This document shows, piece after piece, positions 34,364 through 45,139 of a stretch of 64,000 nucleotides of DNA. The stretch's first letter is position 1. Each line of letters begins with the position of its first letter. Source of the DNA: an uncultured Prevotellaceae bacterium (GTDB taxonomy: Bacteria; Bacteroidota; Bacteroidia; Bacteroidales; Bacteroidaceae); contig CALDLA010000099.1 of the NCBI GenBank assembly GCA_937898415.1, positions 69,321 through 133,320 on the forward strand, given 5' to 3'. Under the pieces are notes generated by a model, which was not told the origin of the DNA, searched no databases, and saw nothing but the letters and a program-made list of their open reading frames with translations. Made by a program: the position numbers and the translations under genes.

Positions 34364-36976
34364 ATGAATAAACGATTATCAAGCTTACTCTGTGCAGCGG
34401 CCTGCTTGACGGCCAGCGCACAACTGTCGACTAACCCCGACAAGTTCCTGGGCAACATCACCACCCGCTATTCGATGGATGCCGGTGGTGGTGTACCGCA
34501 GTACTACAAACTATGGAATCAGGTGACGCCTGAAAACGAGTCGAAGTGGAGCTCGGTGGAAGGCAGTCGAGGTAACTATAGCTGGGGCGGGGCTGACAAT
34601 GCCTTCAACTATGCCAAGAAGTATGGCTTCACTTACAAGTTCCATGCTTTTGTGTGGGGCGCGCAGTATCCTGGCTGGCTTTCAAGCCTGTCGATTCCCG
34701 AGCGCTATACCTCTTACGTGAAATGGTTTGATGCCATCAAGAAGAAGTATAGTCACCTGCCGCTTGTCGACGTGGTGAACGAGGCCATCGGTATGCACCA
34801 GCAGGGCAACCCCATGATCAAGGAGTCGTTGGGCGGCGGCGGAAAAACGGGCTACGACTGGCTCATCAAGGCTTTCGAGATGGCCTACGAGCGCTTCCCC
34901 AACTCTATTCTTATCTATAATGACTACAACTCCATAAGATGGGACCTCGACAACTACATCACGCTGGTACAGACGCTGCGCGACGCCGGTGCTCCCATCG
35001 ATGCCTACGGCAACCAGTCGCACGACGTCACCGAAATCAGCCAGAGCGAACTGAAGAGCGCGCTGAAGAAGCAGCAGGATGCCTTGAAGATGCCGATGTA
35101 CATCACGGAGCTTGACATCGACATTGCCGACGACAATAAACAGAAAGCACAGTATCAAAGCATTTTCCCCTCGATGTGGGAAGCCGAATACTGCGCCGGT
35201 GTCACCCTCTGGGGCTACATCCTCGGAGCCACCTGGGTTGACAACTCCGGCCTCTACAGAGACGGTAAGGAGCGCCCGGCCATGACCTGGCTGAAGGAGT
35301 ATATAACCTCCGACAAGGCCAAGACCGCCAAGAGCCCCTACAAGGACATGAAAAAGCGCGTGGGCGTCTACATCAGGCCCAAGGACTTCAAGGTGGCCAA
35401 AGGCGACGTGCTGCCCATCAAGGTGCGAACATTCATTACCGACGATGCCAAGAAAGAAAAGGCCGACATCGCCATCGACAAGGTGGAACTGTTCGACGGC
35501 AATACCTTGATTGCCACGATGACCGAAGAACCGTACATTACCAACTATCAGCTGCCATCGTCCGCTACCGGCACCCGTACGCTGAAGGCCATCGTCTATA
35601 CCAACGACGGCAACAAATATGAGCGCTACGGTCGAGTGGCAGTACAAAGCGGCACCACAAAGCGCGAACCTTATAATGGCACCCCCGCTGAGCTGCCCGG
35701 CACCATCAATACCGGTGAATACGACAAGGGCTTGTCGGGAGTGACCTACAACAATGGCGTAGGCCGGAATGCCACTACTGCAACCAAGGACGACGGCTGG
35801 ATGGAGTACACCGTTGATGTGAAGGAAACGGGCATCTACACCTTTGATGCCGAGGTGGCTGCCTCAAGGGAGGGCGGCGTGTTCCACATCGCGGAATATG
35901 GTCTCGACAACTTGACGTACTATTCCGACTTCATCATGGTGCCCTCAACGGGCAGCACCACCAACTACCAGACCCTGCACGGCGTCTTTACCAAGGAACT
36001 GACGGCTGGTCGCCATACGCTCTGCCTGAACACCGACAAGGGCGGTTTCTACATCAAGAGCATCAACTTCAGCCACTACGAGGAGGACAAGACGATGACC
36101 TGCACGGTGAGGAGGAGTCCTACGACCGTAACTGCCGGCGAGCAGACGAAGATCACGGTCACCGCTTCGTCGAAGACGAGCATGGTAGCTAACGTCAAAG
36201 TATATGACAACAACCTGCTGATTGGTACGCTGACCGAGGCTCCCTATGAGCTGGAGTACGAGCCTACCACCCCCGGCAAGCACAGTCTTACCGCCACCGT
36301 CACCGACACTGAGGGAAAGTCGAAGACCTCGACGGCAGTAACGCTGACCGTCAATCCCAAGCGCGAACCCTACAGTGGCGTCATCAGCATTCCCGGAACC
36401 ATTCAGGCCGAGAACTACGACAAGGGCGGCGAGGGCTACTCTTATCACGACAACGAGACGAACAACCAGGGCGACGCCAGTTTCCGTACCGACGAGGGAG
36501 TGGACATCGTCAAGGGTAATGGCGGCAGGGCCGTCGGCTATACCGCTGTTGACGAATGGCTGGAATATACCGTCAACGTCACCCAGGCCGGCAAGTACAC
36601 CTGCGAGGCCGTCGTCTCGGCAGGCGGTACAGGTTCCAAGTTCACCGTACAGCGCGTCAAGGGTACTTCGAAGACCAACCTCTGCACCATCGACGTGCCG
36701 CAGACGGGCAACAACGATTGGGGCACCTATAAGTCGGTGACGAAGGAAATTGCAACGCCATTGACTGCCGGCGAGCAGGTCTTCCGCATCACCATCACAG
36801 GCGCCAACTGCAACATCGACAAGCTCATCTTCAAGCTCACCCAGGATACTGGCATCAACGACATTGAGAACGAGAGCGAGCAGGCTGGCAGCGGCTTCAG
36901 CCTCTCAGGCCAGAAGGTGAACAACGGCTACCGAGGCATCATCATCAAGAATGGCCGGAAGATATTGAATAAATAA
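34364..36976 (+). CDS. Secreted GH10 endo-1,4-beta-xylanase with carbohydrate-binding modules
   Basis: 870 residues. Signal peptide MNKRLSSLLCAAACLTASAQ. The GH10 barrel (about 25-340) has acid/base Glu140 in VDVVNEAIGM and nucleophile Glu249 in MYITELDID. It hydrolyses internal beta-1,4 bonds of xylan. Two Ig-like plus CBM6-like units follow, each introduced by KREPY; the second contains IPGTIQAENYDKGGEGYSY, typical of CBM6. The C-terminus FSLSGQKV...GIIIKNGRKILNK looks like the sorting/anchor tail common in Prevotella secreted enzymes, consistent with type IX secretion. The start was placed at the signal peptide, because the 47-codon upstream extension precedes the promoter. Confidence 0.93.
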   Translation: MNKRLSSLLCAAACLTASAQLSTNPDKFLGNITTRYSMDAGGGVPQYYKLWNQVTPENESKWSSVEGSRGNYSWGGADNAFNYAKKYGFTYKFHAFVWGAQYPGWLSSLSIPERYTSYVKWFDAIKKKYSHLPLVDVVNEAIGMHQQGNPMIKESLGGGGKTGYDWLIKAFEMAYERFPNSILIYNDYNSIRWDLDNYITLVQTLRDAGAPIDAYGNQSHDVTEISQSELKSALKKQQDALKMPMYITELDIDIADDNKQKAQYQSIFPSMWEAEYCAGVTLWGYILGATWVDNSGLYRDGKERPAMTWLKEYITSDKAKTAKSPYKDMKKRVGVYIRPKDFKVAKGDVLPIKVRTFITDDAKKEKADIAIDKVELFDGNTLIATMTEEPYITNYQLPSSATGTRTLKAIVYTNDGNKYERYGRVAVQSGTTKREPYNGTPAELPGTINTGEYDKGLSGVTYNNGVGRNATTATKDDGWMEYTVDVKETGIYTFDAEVAASREGGVFHIAEYGLDNLTYYSDFIMVPSTGSTTNYQTLHGVFTKELTAGRHTLCLNTDKGGFYIKSINFSHYEEDKTMTCTVRRSPTTVTAGEQTKITVTASSKTSMVANVKVYDNNLLIGTLTEAPYELEYEPTTPGKHSLTATVTDTEGKSKTSTAVTLTVNPKREPYSGVISIPGTIQAENYDKGGEGYSYHDNETNNQGDASFRTDEGVDIVKGNGGRAVGYTAVDEWLEYTVNVTQAGKYTCEAVVSAGGTGSKFTVQRVKGTSKTNLCTIDVPQTGNNDWGTYKSVTKEIATPLTAGEQVFRITITGANCNIDKLIFKLTQDTGINDIENESEQAGSGFSLSGQKVNNGYRGIIIKNGRKILNK

Positions 36977-36984
36977 GGAGAAAG

Positions 36985-37018
36985 AAGAAAAGGAGGCTCG
37001 CGCCTCCTTTTCTTTTTA
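36985..37018. terminator. Bidirectional terminator between xylanase and GH94 genes
   Basis: A 13-bp perfect stem (AAGAAAAGGAGGC at 36985-36997, complement at 37002-37014) encloses a 4-nt loop. It has a T run on the plus strand and A-rich flanks on the other side, serving both convergent genes. Confidence 0.8.
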
Positions 37019-39457
37019 CATTGTCACTTCCACCGTGTGGTGTCCTGCCGAATAGGGAACGAGGGCACCGTCTATGGGCTGTCCGTCGAGGATGACCTGC
37101 TTCACACCCTTCTGAGAGCCGTTGGGACGGATGGTGATCTCGTACTCTGCGTCGCGGAACTTACGCTGGACGGTATAGTCGTTGGCGGTCTCGGGCAGAC
37201 AGGGATCGATGCGGATGCCGTCGTAGTCGGGCTTGATGCCGAGGATGAATTCTGAGACGGTGTACCACATCCAGGCAGCCGTACCCGTGAGCCAGGAGTT
37301 TTTGCCCTCGCCCGGACGGAAGGCATCCTTACCGGCCACCATCTGACAGTTCACGTAGGGCTCCACCTTGTGCAGCGTCTGGTATTTCTCCTCGACGTAC
37401 GAAGGCAGGATCTTGGCGTAGTGGCTCCAGGCGTCGTTGCCGCGGCCTGCGAGACATTCGCCGATGATGACCCAGGGATTGTTGTGGCAGAAGATGCCGG
37501 CATTCTCCTTGTAGCCCTCGGGATAGCTGGAAATCTCGCCGTATTCATAGATGTACTTCGTGAAGGCGGGATTGTTGAGCACCATACCGTGCTCGCACTC
37601 CAGATACTTCTTGCAGGCGTCAAGGCTCTTGGCCACCATACCATCTTCAGCGCCGATCTCGGCCATCGTACACCAGCCCTGCGACTCGATGAATATCTTG
37701 GCCTCGTCGCACTCGTTCGAGCCGATTTTGCGGCCATAGTAGTCGTAGGCGCGCAGATACCACTCGCCGTCCCAACCGTGCTTCTTCACCGCCTCAATCA
37801 TGGCGTCAACAGCCTTCTGCATCCGCTGTCCTTCCTCGTGCTTTGCGATTTTGTCGCAAAGTGCCACGTACTCCTTACCCGTCACGACGAACAGTCCGGC
37901 AATCATCAGCGACTCGGCCTTCGTGCCCTCGCTGACGTTCTCAGTCGTCTGGAACGACTCGTTGGGATCCCACGAGAAGCAGTTCAGGTTCAGACAGTCG
38001 TTCCAGTCGGCACGTCCGATAAGGGGCAGCATGTGCGGACCCAGGTTATTGATGACGTGGTTCATCGATACCTTCAGGTGCTCGAAGAGCGTCACCTCGG
38101 TGCCCGGCTCATTGTCGAAGGGCACCATCTCGTCGAGGATAGAGAAGTCGCCCGTCTCCTTCAGATAGGCCACCGTACCGAAGATGAGCCAGCAGGGGTC
38201 GTCATTGAAGCCGCCGCCGATATCGTTGTTGCCGCGCTTGGTCAGCGGCTGGTACTGGTGGTAGCAACCACCGTCGGGGAACTGGGTGGAAGCGATATCA
38301 ATGATACGCTGGCGGGCGCGTGGCGGTATCTGATGAACGAAACCGACAAGGTCCTGGTTCGAGTCACGGAAGCCCATGCCACGACCTACACCGCTCTCAA
38401 AGAACGAGGCTGAGCGCGAGAAGTTGAAGGTGACCATGCACTGGTACTGGTTCCAGATGTTGACCATGCGGTCGAGCTTGTCGTTGCCCGTCTTCACCTT
38501 ATAGATATTAAGGAGGGCATCCCAGTACTCGCAGAGTTCGGCAAAAGCCTTGTCCACCTTCTCGGTGGTGTCGAGCTCGGCAATCAGGGCATGAGCCTTC
38601 TCCTTGTTAATCACCTGAAGGCTCTCAAACTTCTTGTCCTGCTCGTTTTCGATGTAGCCCAGCAGGAAGACGAAGTCCTTCGACTCGCCCGGCTGCAGCG
38701 TCACCTCAATATAGTGCGAGGCAATGGGACTCCAACCGTGGGCATGACTGTTGCGGGGCTTACCCTCCATCACGGCATCGGGATTGCTGAACTCGTTATA
38801 GAGGCCCACGAACGTCTCGCGATCGGTATCATAGCCCTGTATCGCGGTGTTCACGTGGTAGAAGGCGTAGTGGTTGCGGCGCTCGCGGTATTCCGTCTTG
38901 TGGTAGATGGTCGAGCCTTCAATCTCCACTTCGCCGGTAGAGAAGTTACGCTGGAAGTTCTCCATGTCAGTGGCAGCATTCCACAGGCACCACTCCTCAA
39001 ACGAGAAGAGCTTCAGCTGCTTCACTTCCTTCGACTGGTTAGTCAGGGTCAGCTTCTGCACCTCACACCATTTCTTCAGTGGGACGAAGAAGAGCACCGA
39101 GGCCTCTACCCCACCCTTGCGGCCAGTCATGCGGGTGTAGCTCATACCGTGACGACACTCATAGAAGTCGAGCGGCGTCTTGCAGGGTTTCCAGCCCGGG
39201 TTCCACACGGTGTCTCCATCCTTGATGTAGAAGTAGCGGCCGCCGTTGTCCATCGGCACATTGTTATAACGATAGCGGGTAATACGGCGGAACTTGGCAT
39301 CCTTGTAGAAACTGTAGCCACCGGCAGTGTTAGAGATTAATGAGAAAAAGTCCTCGTTTCCCAAATAGTTAATCCAAGGCCAAGGGGTCTTGGGGTCGGT
39401 GATGACATATTCACGACGCTCGTCGTCAAAATGTCCGTAACGTTTCTGTTGTTCCAT
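37016..39457 (-). CDS. GH94 cellobiose/cellodextrin-type phosphorylase
   Basis: 813 residues from [18 protein letters not shown]. The length and layout (N-terminal beta-sandwich, (alpha/alpha)6 barrel, C-terminal beta segment) match GH94. [15 protein letters not shown] carries the conserved catalytic Asp region; [38 protein letters not shown] and [10 protein letters not shown] are typical of cellobiose phosphorylase. It splits cellobiose or a related disaccharide with phosphate into glucose-1-phosphate plus sugar in the cytoplasm. The longer TTG start (39484) overlaps the -7 element and was rejected. It is convergent with the GH10 xylanase. Confidence 0.93.
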   Translation of the reverse strand: MEQQKRYGHFDDERREYVITDPKTPWPWINYLGNEDFFSLISNTAGGYSFYKDAKFRRITRYRYNNVPMDNGGRYFYIKDGDTVWNPGWKPCKTPLDFYECRHGMSYTRMTGRKGGVEASVLFFVPLKKWCEVQKLTLTNQSKEVKQLKLFSFEEWCLWNAATDMENFQRNFSTGEVEIEGSTIYHKTEYRERRNHYAFYHVNTAIQGYDTDRETFVGLYNEFSNPDAVMEGKPRNSHAHGWSPIASHYIEVTLQPGESKDFVFLLGYIENEQDKKFESLQVINKEKAHALIAELDTTEKVDKAFAELCEYWDALLNIYKVKTGNDKLDRMVNIWNQYQCMVTFNFSRSASFFESGVGRGMGFRDSNQDLVGFVHQIPPRARQRIIDIASTQFPDGGCYHQYQPLTKRGNNDIGGGFNDDPCWLIFGTVAYLKETGDFSILDEMVPFDNEPGTEVTLFEHLKVSMNHVINNLGPHMLPLIGRADWNDCLNLNCFSWDPNESFQTTENVSEGTKAESLMIAGLFVVTGKEYVALCDKIAKHEEGQRMQKAVDAMIEAVKKHGWDGEWYLRAYDYYGRKIGSNECDEAKIFIESQGWCTMAEIGAEDGMVAKSLDACKKYLECEHGMVLNNPAFTKYIYEYGEISSYPEGYKENAGIFCHNNPWVIIGECLAGRGNDAWSHYAKILPSYVEEKYQTLHKVEPYVNCQMVAGKDAFRPGEGKNSWLTGTAAWMWYTVSEFILGIKPDYDGIRIDPCLPETANDYTVQRKFRDAEYEITIRPNGSQKGVKQVILDGQPIDGALVPYSAGHHTVEVTM

Positions 39458-39481
39458 AGTTAATAAAGTTGTTTCTGTTTG

Positions 39482-39489
39482 CAAAAGTA
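39482..39489 (-). promoter_or_regulatory. -7 element (TACTTTTG) of the GH94 gene
   Basis: On the minus strand this reads TACTTTTG, matching TAnnTTTG, 25 bp before ATG 39457. Confidence 0.6.
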
Positions 39490-39574
39490 AATCAAATTTA
39501 TGGAACTACCAAATAAAATCGTTAAACTTTCATATTTTCGGCTGATATAGGCGACGGGAGTCAAGAAAAGTTGC

Positions 39575-39582
39575 TATCTTTG
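39575..39582 (+). promoter_or_regulatory. -7 element (TATCTTTG) of the alpha-2-macroglobulin operon
   Basis: TATCTTTG lies 29 bp before ATG 39611. The genes that follow to 48157 overlap or nearly touch, so this may drive all four. Confidence 0.65.
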
Positions 39583-39610
39583 CAGGTAGTGTTTCTTAAA
39601 AACGGACAGT

Positions 39611-42600
39611 ATGAAGAGAACGGTATTCACTATTCTGATGACATTAGTTGGTATGACTCTATTTGGACAGACGTATTCATCACTTTGGAAACAGGCGGAA
39701 GAGGCAGAGAAGAAAGACCTGCCGCGGACGCAGTACGACGTGTTGATGAAGATTGTCAACAAGGCCCAGAAGGAGGGCGAGTACGGACAACTGATGGCCG
39801 CCGAACTGGCTGGTAGTCGCGTGATGGGTACCATTGCCCCCGACTCGCTGCTGCCTGCCGTCGAACGGATGGAGCAGCGCTATCAGGCGGCTACCGACAA
39901 GGCGCTGGCCGCTGTCTATGCTACCGTACTGAAGAAGATATATACCGACAACCGTCAGTTGGAGAAGGATCCTAAAGACCTGACAGTGACGCTCGACGCG
40001 GAGACCTGCCAACGGTTGGCCGCCGTGAAGACTGCCGACTATAAGCCGTTGGTCACCATCGGTCGCGACAGCAAACTGTTCAATGATGACATGCTTAGCG
40101 TCGTGGGCTACGAACTGTGCGACTTCCGTCCCCTGCACGACCATTACCAGAAGGCAGGCAACCGCGTGGCAACGATGATGATGGCTTTAGAGACAGCCCG
40201 TAAGAATAGAATAGAGGGTAACGTGAAATACGACGAGGCACCCTATATCGATACGCTCGACTCGCTGATTACCCAATATGGCGACCTGCACGAAGCGGTC
40301 GAGATAGCCATCGAGCGCTATGAATACATGGACGAGCATACCGATGCCACCGCCGAACAGAAGTGGAACTATACGGAGGAGGCCATCAGGCGGTGGAGCA
40401 ACTACCGCCGCACCAACGTCCTGCGCAATGCCCAGATGGACCTGACTACCCCTCAGTTCCGGGCTACGATGGAGCCCCAGGCAGGACTAGGACTGCCCGA
40501 CAAGCCGCAGAAACTGAAAATCTGGGATGCACGGAACATCGACCAACTGACGATGCGCATCTATCGGGTGAAGGTCAACGGCACCAACCGGCTGGACCCC
40601 AGAACCGAGAAGGACTTCAAGAAACTGAAGTCGCTGATGACGGAACTGCCGGAGCTGCAGGTGACGCGCCACTACAGCGGACACAAGGCCTACGACCATT
40701 TCAAGGACACGATAGAGGTGCCCGGCCTGCCCGTCGGCGTCTATATGATAGAGTTGCAAAGCAATCCCGAGACCGAAGTATCGCGAAGCCTCTATTACGT
40801 CAGCAATGTCAGGGTGATGACGATTGCCCTGCCCGACAACAAACTGCGCTACGTCGTGGTCGATGGCACCGAGGGACAGCCCATCAGCGGAGCCACCATC
40901 GAACTGTCCGGCTACGTCAACGGACGCAGCGACCAGCTGATGGCCAAGCTGACGACGGACACCAAGGGTGAGGCCGTCTGGCAGTTCGGCAGTCGACGCC
41001 CCTCGTCTGTCTTTGCCTACACGAAGACTGATGACTTCTGCCACTCTTTCAACGTTTATAGCATCTTCAGCTACAACGACGACAACCGCCGGGTGGATCC
41101 TGTGCAGCTGCTCACCGACCGTGCCATCTACCGACCCGGTCAGACGGTACACGTGGCCGCCATCCACTACGAGGTGACTGACGGCTATGAGTATAAGGTA
41201 TTGGCCAACAGCGAGCTGACCCTGATCATGCGCGATGCCAACTACAAGGAAGTGGCCCGGCAGACGCTGACTACAGATAAATATGGTACGTGCGCGGCGG
41301 AGTTTACGTTGCCGACAAGCGGACTGACCGGCAATTTCCAGATAGAGTGTCAGACCAGTAATTACAACAGTTGCTACTTCCGTATGGAGGAATACAAGCG
41401 GCCGACGTTCGAGGTGGAGTTCGACAAGGTGAATGAGGACTACAAGGACGGCGACACGATAGAAGTAAAGGCGACGGCCCGCTCCTATGCCGGAGTGCCC
41501 GTTCAGGATGCCGAGGTGCATTACAGGGTGATGCGTCGCCGTTCGTTCTGGTGGTGGAGCTATTCGGCCTACTGGAATCGCGGTGCTATAGGCAATTTCT
41601 CCAATGACGAGACAGTGGCTGAGGGCGATGCTATCACGGGTAGTGACGGTACTTTTACGGTGAAGATGCCGATGGTACTACCAAAGACCGACTTCCCGAT
41701 GTTCTACGACTTCGTCTGTATGGCCGATGTGACCGACCAGGCTGGCGAGACTCATCAGGGACAGCTCTCGCTGCCGCTTGGCAACCGCAAGACGGCACTC
41801 ACCTGCGAACTGCCTGAGCAGATACGTACGGACCAGATGCCGGAAGTAAAATTCCACCTGCGCAATGCCGCCGGCAACGACATCGACGACGAGGTACGCT
41901 ACCGTATCGACAGCGGCAAGTGGCAGACGCAGAAGACGAACACCGCCTTCCAGCTGCCCAAGCTGAAGAGCGGGGAATACCAGTTGGAGGCAATCTGCAA
42001 GGAGGATACCATCAAGGAGAAGTTCATCATCTTCTCGCTCGACGATAAGCGACCCGTCACCGAGACCGACGACTGGTTCTATCAGTCGGACAACTTAAGC
42101 TTCCCGAACGATGGCAGTCCCGTCACCATTCAGGTGGGCTCATCGGCCAAGAACGTTCACCTGGTCTATAGCATTATTAGCGGTAACCGCATCATCGAGA
42201 GCGGTTCCGTGGAACGCTCCAACGAACTGCTGAACCGAAAGTTCACCTACAAGGAGGAATACGGCGACGGTCTGCTACTGAACTTCGCCTGGATAAAGCA
42301 GGGCCACTGCTACACCCACTCGACATTCTTAAAACGCCCGCTGCCCGACAAGGAGCTGAAGCTGCAATGGCAGACCTTCCGAGACCGGCTGACACCCGGA
42401 CAGCAGGAGGAGTGGACGCTGACCGTCAAGCATCCTGACGGCACTCCCGCTGACGCCCAGCTGATGGCAACACTCTACGACAAGAGTCTCGACCAGATAA
42501 CCCGTCATTCTTGGCAGTTTAAGCCTTGGCAGTCTCTGCCCCAACCCAATACCCAGTGGCGGTATGGCATGTGGTGGGCCCTCCTGCGGTTCAACGCTTC

Positions 42601-45139
42601 CCTCTACCAGAAGCGGTTGGAGGCTCCCTCACTTAACTTCAGCGCATTCGACGAATCGCTCTTCCCCCAACCTTGGATGAGCAACCGTTCAATGCGTCTC
42701 AGGGGAGCAGCAGTCTTGAAAGAGGTTGCAATGGCTACGCAAACAGCTGAAACGAAAGAGTTTGCGGGCATGGCTATGGCCTCTGCGGACGAGTCGTTGC
42801 AAGGTCGGATAGCCGGACTCGACATCGTCGAGAAAGCCGGGAGACTGGGTAGCGGATTACCGATGCAACCGGGGAACACCGGCGAAGAAGAGGAGGTGCC
42901 CGATGTAGCGTTGCGTGAGAACCTGCAGGAGACGGCGTTCTTCTATCCGCAGTTACAGACGGATGCCAACGGACTGGTGACGCTGAAGTTCACGCTGCCT
43001 GAGAGTCTGACCACGTGGCGCTTCTTGGGACTGGCCCACACAACCGACCTCTGCTACGGCAACCTTGAGGGCGAGGCCGTGGCCAAGAAGGACCTGATGG
43101 TGCAGCCCAACATGCCGCGCTTCCTGCGTGAAGGTGACAAAGCCACCATCTCGGCCCGCGTCATCAACACCAGCGAGGGCGACCTCAGCGGTACGGCCTA
43201 CCTGACACTTACGAATCCTGAGACCGAAAAGACCGTCTATACGCAGAAGGCACCGTTCACGGTGAATGCCGGCGAGACCACCAGCGTTACGTTTAATGTG
43301 GATGAGACCTCTGAAATCTATGAAGCTAATGGGGGACTGCTCATTGCGAAGGTGATGGCCACGACCGACCAGTTCAGCGATGGTGAGCAGCACTACCTGC
43401 CCATCCTGCCCAACCGCGAACGGGTCACCGTCACCTATCCATATACCCAGAACAATCCGGGCACGAAAACCATTGACCTGACGCAGCTAGTCCCCACAAA
43501 CGTGAAGGATGCCAAGCTAACATTTGAATATACCAACAATCCCGCCTGGCTGATGATTCAGGCATTGCCCGCCATCGGCCATCCCGACGACGACTGCGCT
43601 ATCTGTCAGGGGGCTTCATTCTATGCCAACAGCATCGGTAAGTTCATCATCGACCAGATGCCGCAGGCCAAGACGGTGTTCGAGCAGTGGAAGCGTGAGC
43701 AGGGAAGCGAGACTTCCCTGCACAGCCAGTTAGAGAAGAACCAGGAACTGAAGGACCTCGTGCTCAACGAGACACCGTGGGTAGCCGATGCTGACCGTGA
43801 GACGGAACAGCGCCAGCGCCTGGCCGACTTCTTCGACGAAAACCTGATGCAGCAGCGTCTGCAGTCGGCCCTCGACAAACTCGAGAAACTGCAACGCGGT
43901 GACGGTTCATGGAGCTGGTGGCCCGAAATGCCCGGCTCTACCTACATGACCATTTCCGTGGCTGAGATGATGGTGCGCCAGAACGCGATGATGGGTGAGC
44001 AGGCTGAGACTAAGCAGATGCTCAAGGGTGCCATGAGCTTCCTCGGAAAAGAGATGGTGGAATTGGTGCAGGAGATGAAAAAGGATGAGAAGAAAGGCCA
44101 CAAGCAGACCTTCCCCAGCTTCACCGCCCTACAGTGGCTCTACATCTGCAAACTCGACGGTCGCCAGCTGCCTGCCAATGTCAAGGAGGCCAACGACTAC
44201 CTCATCCGTCTGCTGAAGAAAGAGACCAAGAACCAGACCATCTACGAGAAGGCGATGTCGGCCATCATCCTCGACTCCCCGACGTACATCAAGAGCCTGA
44301 AGGAGTACACCGTCTATAAGGAGGAGATGGGCCGCTATTACGATACCCCGCGTGCCGGCTACTCGTGGCGCGACTATCGTATCCCGACGCAGGTGGCAGC
44401 CATCGAGGCCATCCGGCGACTGACGCCCAACGACGAGCAGACCCTCGACGAGATGCGCCGCTGGCTGTTGCAGGAGAAGCGCACCCAGGCCTGGGACACG
44501 CCCATTAACTCAGTAGATGCCGTCTACGCCTTCATGAGCCCCATGAGTTCCATGAGCCCCATGGCCCCCACGACCCTAAAACTCGACGGCCAGCCCCTCG
44601 AAACACCGAAGGCCACCGCCGGTATCGGCTACGTGAAGACTGCCCTACCCTATCAGGGCGAGAAGACCTTCACCGCCGAGAAGACCAGCAAAGGCACTTC
44701 ATGGGGTGCCGTCTACGCCCAGTTCATGCAGACCACGAGCGACATCAAGGACCAGGTCAGCGGCGTCAGCGTGAAGCGCGAGGTGCTGGGTACGGATAAC
44801 GCAAAGGTCGGCGACCGCGTAACCGTCCGCCTGACCATCCAGAGCGAGCGCGACCTCGACTTCGTGCAGATTCAGGACAAGCGGGCTGCCTGCATGGAAC
44901 CTATCAAGCAGCTCAGCGGCTACAACTGGCACTTAGGCTGCTACGTGTCACCTCGCGACAATGTGACGAACTATTACTTCGACCGTCTGCCTAAGGGCAA
45001 GCGCGTCATCGAAACAGAATACTTTATTGACCGTGCCGGACAGTACGAGACGGGCACCTGCACCATTCAGTGCGCCTATGCCTCGGAGTATCGCGGCACC
45101 ACTCACTCACAAACCATCAAAGTAAGCAATGAAAAATAA
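39611..45139 (+). CDS. Alpha-2-macroglobulin family protein
   Basis: 1842 residues. Signal peptide MKRTVFTILMTLVGMTLFGQ, no lipobox. MG-type beta domains include LLTDRAIYRPGQTVHVAAIH (MG2-like) and ENLQETAFFYPQLQTDANG with LPESLTTWRF (A2M domain). The helical thioester-domain region begins near MIQALPAIGHPDDDCAICQG; the CxEQ thioester motif is absent, so this is a non-thioester form that probably cannot trap proteases covalently. At about 1058-1073 the text ADESLQGRIAGLDIVE resembles the plug motif of TonB-dependent receptors. Near the C-terminus a 9-bp tandem repeat encodes MSPMSSMSPMAP. The DUF1573 gene overlaps it by 11 bp. Confidence 0.92.
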   Translation: MKRTVFTILMTLVGMTLFGQTYSSLWKQAEEAEKKDLPRTQYDVLMKIVNKAQKEGEYGQLMAAELAGSRVMGTIAPDSLLPAVERMEQRYQAATDKALAAVYATVLKKIYTDNRQLEKDPKDLTVTLDAETCQRLAAVKTADYKPLVTIGRDSKLFNDDMLSVVGYELCDFRPLHDHYQKAGNRVATMMMALETARKNRIEGNVKYDEAPYIDTLDSLITQYGDLHEAVEIAIERYEYMDEHTDATAEQKWNYTEEAIRRWSNYRRTNVLRNAQMDLTTPQFRATMEPQAGLGLPDKPQKLKIWDARNIDQLTMRIYRVKVNGTNRLDPRTEKDFKKLKSLMTELPELQVTRHYSGHKAYDHFKDTIEVPGLPVGVYMIELQSNPETEVSRSLYYVSNVRVMTIALPDNKLRYVVVDGTEGQPISGATIELSGYVNGRSDQLMAKLTTDTKGEAVWQFGSRRPSSVFAYTKTDDFCHSFNVYSIFSYNDDNRRVDPVQLLTDRAIYRPGQTVHVAAIHYEVTDGYEYKVLANSELTLIMRDANYKEVARQTLTTDKYGTCAAEFTLPTSGLTGNFQIECQTSNYNSCYFRMEEYKRPTFEVEFDKVNEDYKDGDTIEVKATARSYAGVPVQDAEVHYRVMRRRSFWWWSYSAYWNRGAIGNFSNDETVAEGDAITGSDGTFTVKMPMVLPKTDFPMFYDFVCMADVTDQAGETHQGQLSLPLGNRKTALTCELPEQIRTDQMPEVKFHLRNAAGNDIDDEVRYRIDSGKWQTQKTNTAFQLPKLKSGEYQLEAICKEDTIKEKFIIFSLDDKRPVTETDDWFYQSDNLSFPNDGSPVTIQVGSSAKNVHLVYSIISGNRIIESGSVERSNELLNRKFTYKEEYGDGLLLNFAWIKQGHCYTHSTFLKRPLPDKELKLQWQTFRDRLTPGQQEEWTLTVKHPDGTPADAQLMATLYDKSLDQITRHSWQFKPWQSLPQPNTQWRYGMWWALLRFNASLYQKRLEAPSLNFSAFDESLFPQPWMSNRSMRLRGAAVLKEVAMATQTAETKEFAGMAMASADESLQGRIAGLDIVEKAGRLGSGLPMQPGNTGEEEEVPDVALRENLQETAFFYPQLQTDANGLVTLKFTLPESLTTWRFLGLAHTTDLCYGNLEGEAVAKKDLMVQPNMPRFLREGDKATISARVINTSEGDLSGTAYLTLTNPETEKTVYTQKAPFTVNAGETTSVTFNVDETSEIYEANGGLLIAKVMATTDQFSDGEQHYLPILPNRERVTVTYPYTQNNPGTKTIDLTQLVPTNVKDAKLTFEYTNNPAWLMIQALPAIGHPDDDCAICQGASFYANSIGKFIIDQMPQAKTVFEQWKREQGSETSLHSQLEKNQELKDLVLNETPWVADADRETEQRQRLADFFDENLMQQRLQSALDKLEKLQRGDGSWSWWPEMPGSTYMTISVAEMMVRQNAMMGEQAETKQMLKGAMSFLGKEMVELVQEMKKDEKKGHKQTFPSFTALQWLYICKLDGRQLPANVKEANDYLIRLLKKETKNQTIYEKAMSAIILDSPTYIKSLKEYTVYKEEMGRYYDTPRAGYSWRDYRIPTQVAAIEAIRRLTPNDEQTLDEMRRWLLQEKRTQAWDTPINSVDAVYAFMSPMSSMSPMAPTTLKLDGQPLETPKATAGIGYVKTALPYQGEKTFTAEKTSKGTSWGAVYAQFMQTTSDIKDQVSGVSVKREVLGTDNAKVGDRVTVRLTIQSERDLDFVQIQDKRAACMEPIKQLSGYNWHLGCYVSPRDNVTNYYFDRLPKGKRVIETEYFIDRAGQYETGTCTIQCAYASEYRGTTHSQTIKVSNEK
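44534..44569. repeat. Four 9-bp tandem units inside the alpha-2-macroglobulin gene
   Basis: ATGAGCCCC, ATGAGTTCC, ATGAGCCCC and ATGGCCCCC run in frame and encode MSPMSSMSPMAP, a low-complexity insertion between the helical domain and the C-terminal beta domain. Confidence 0.85.
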
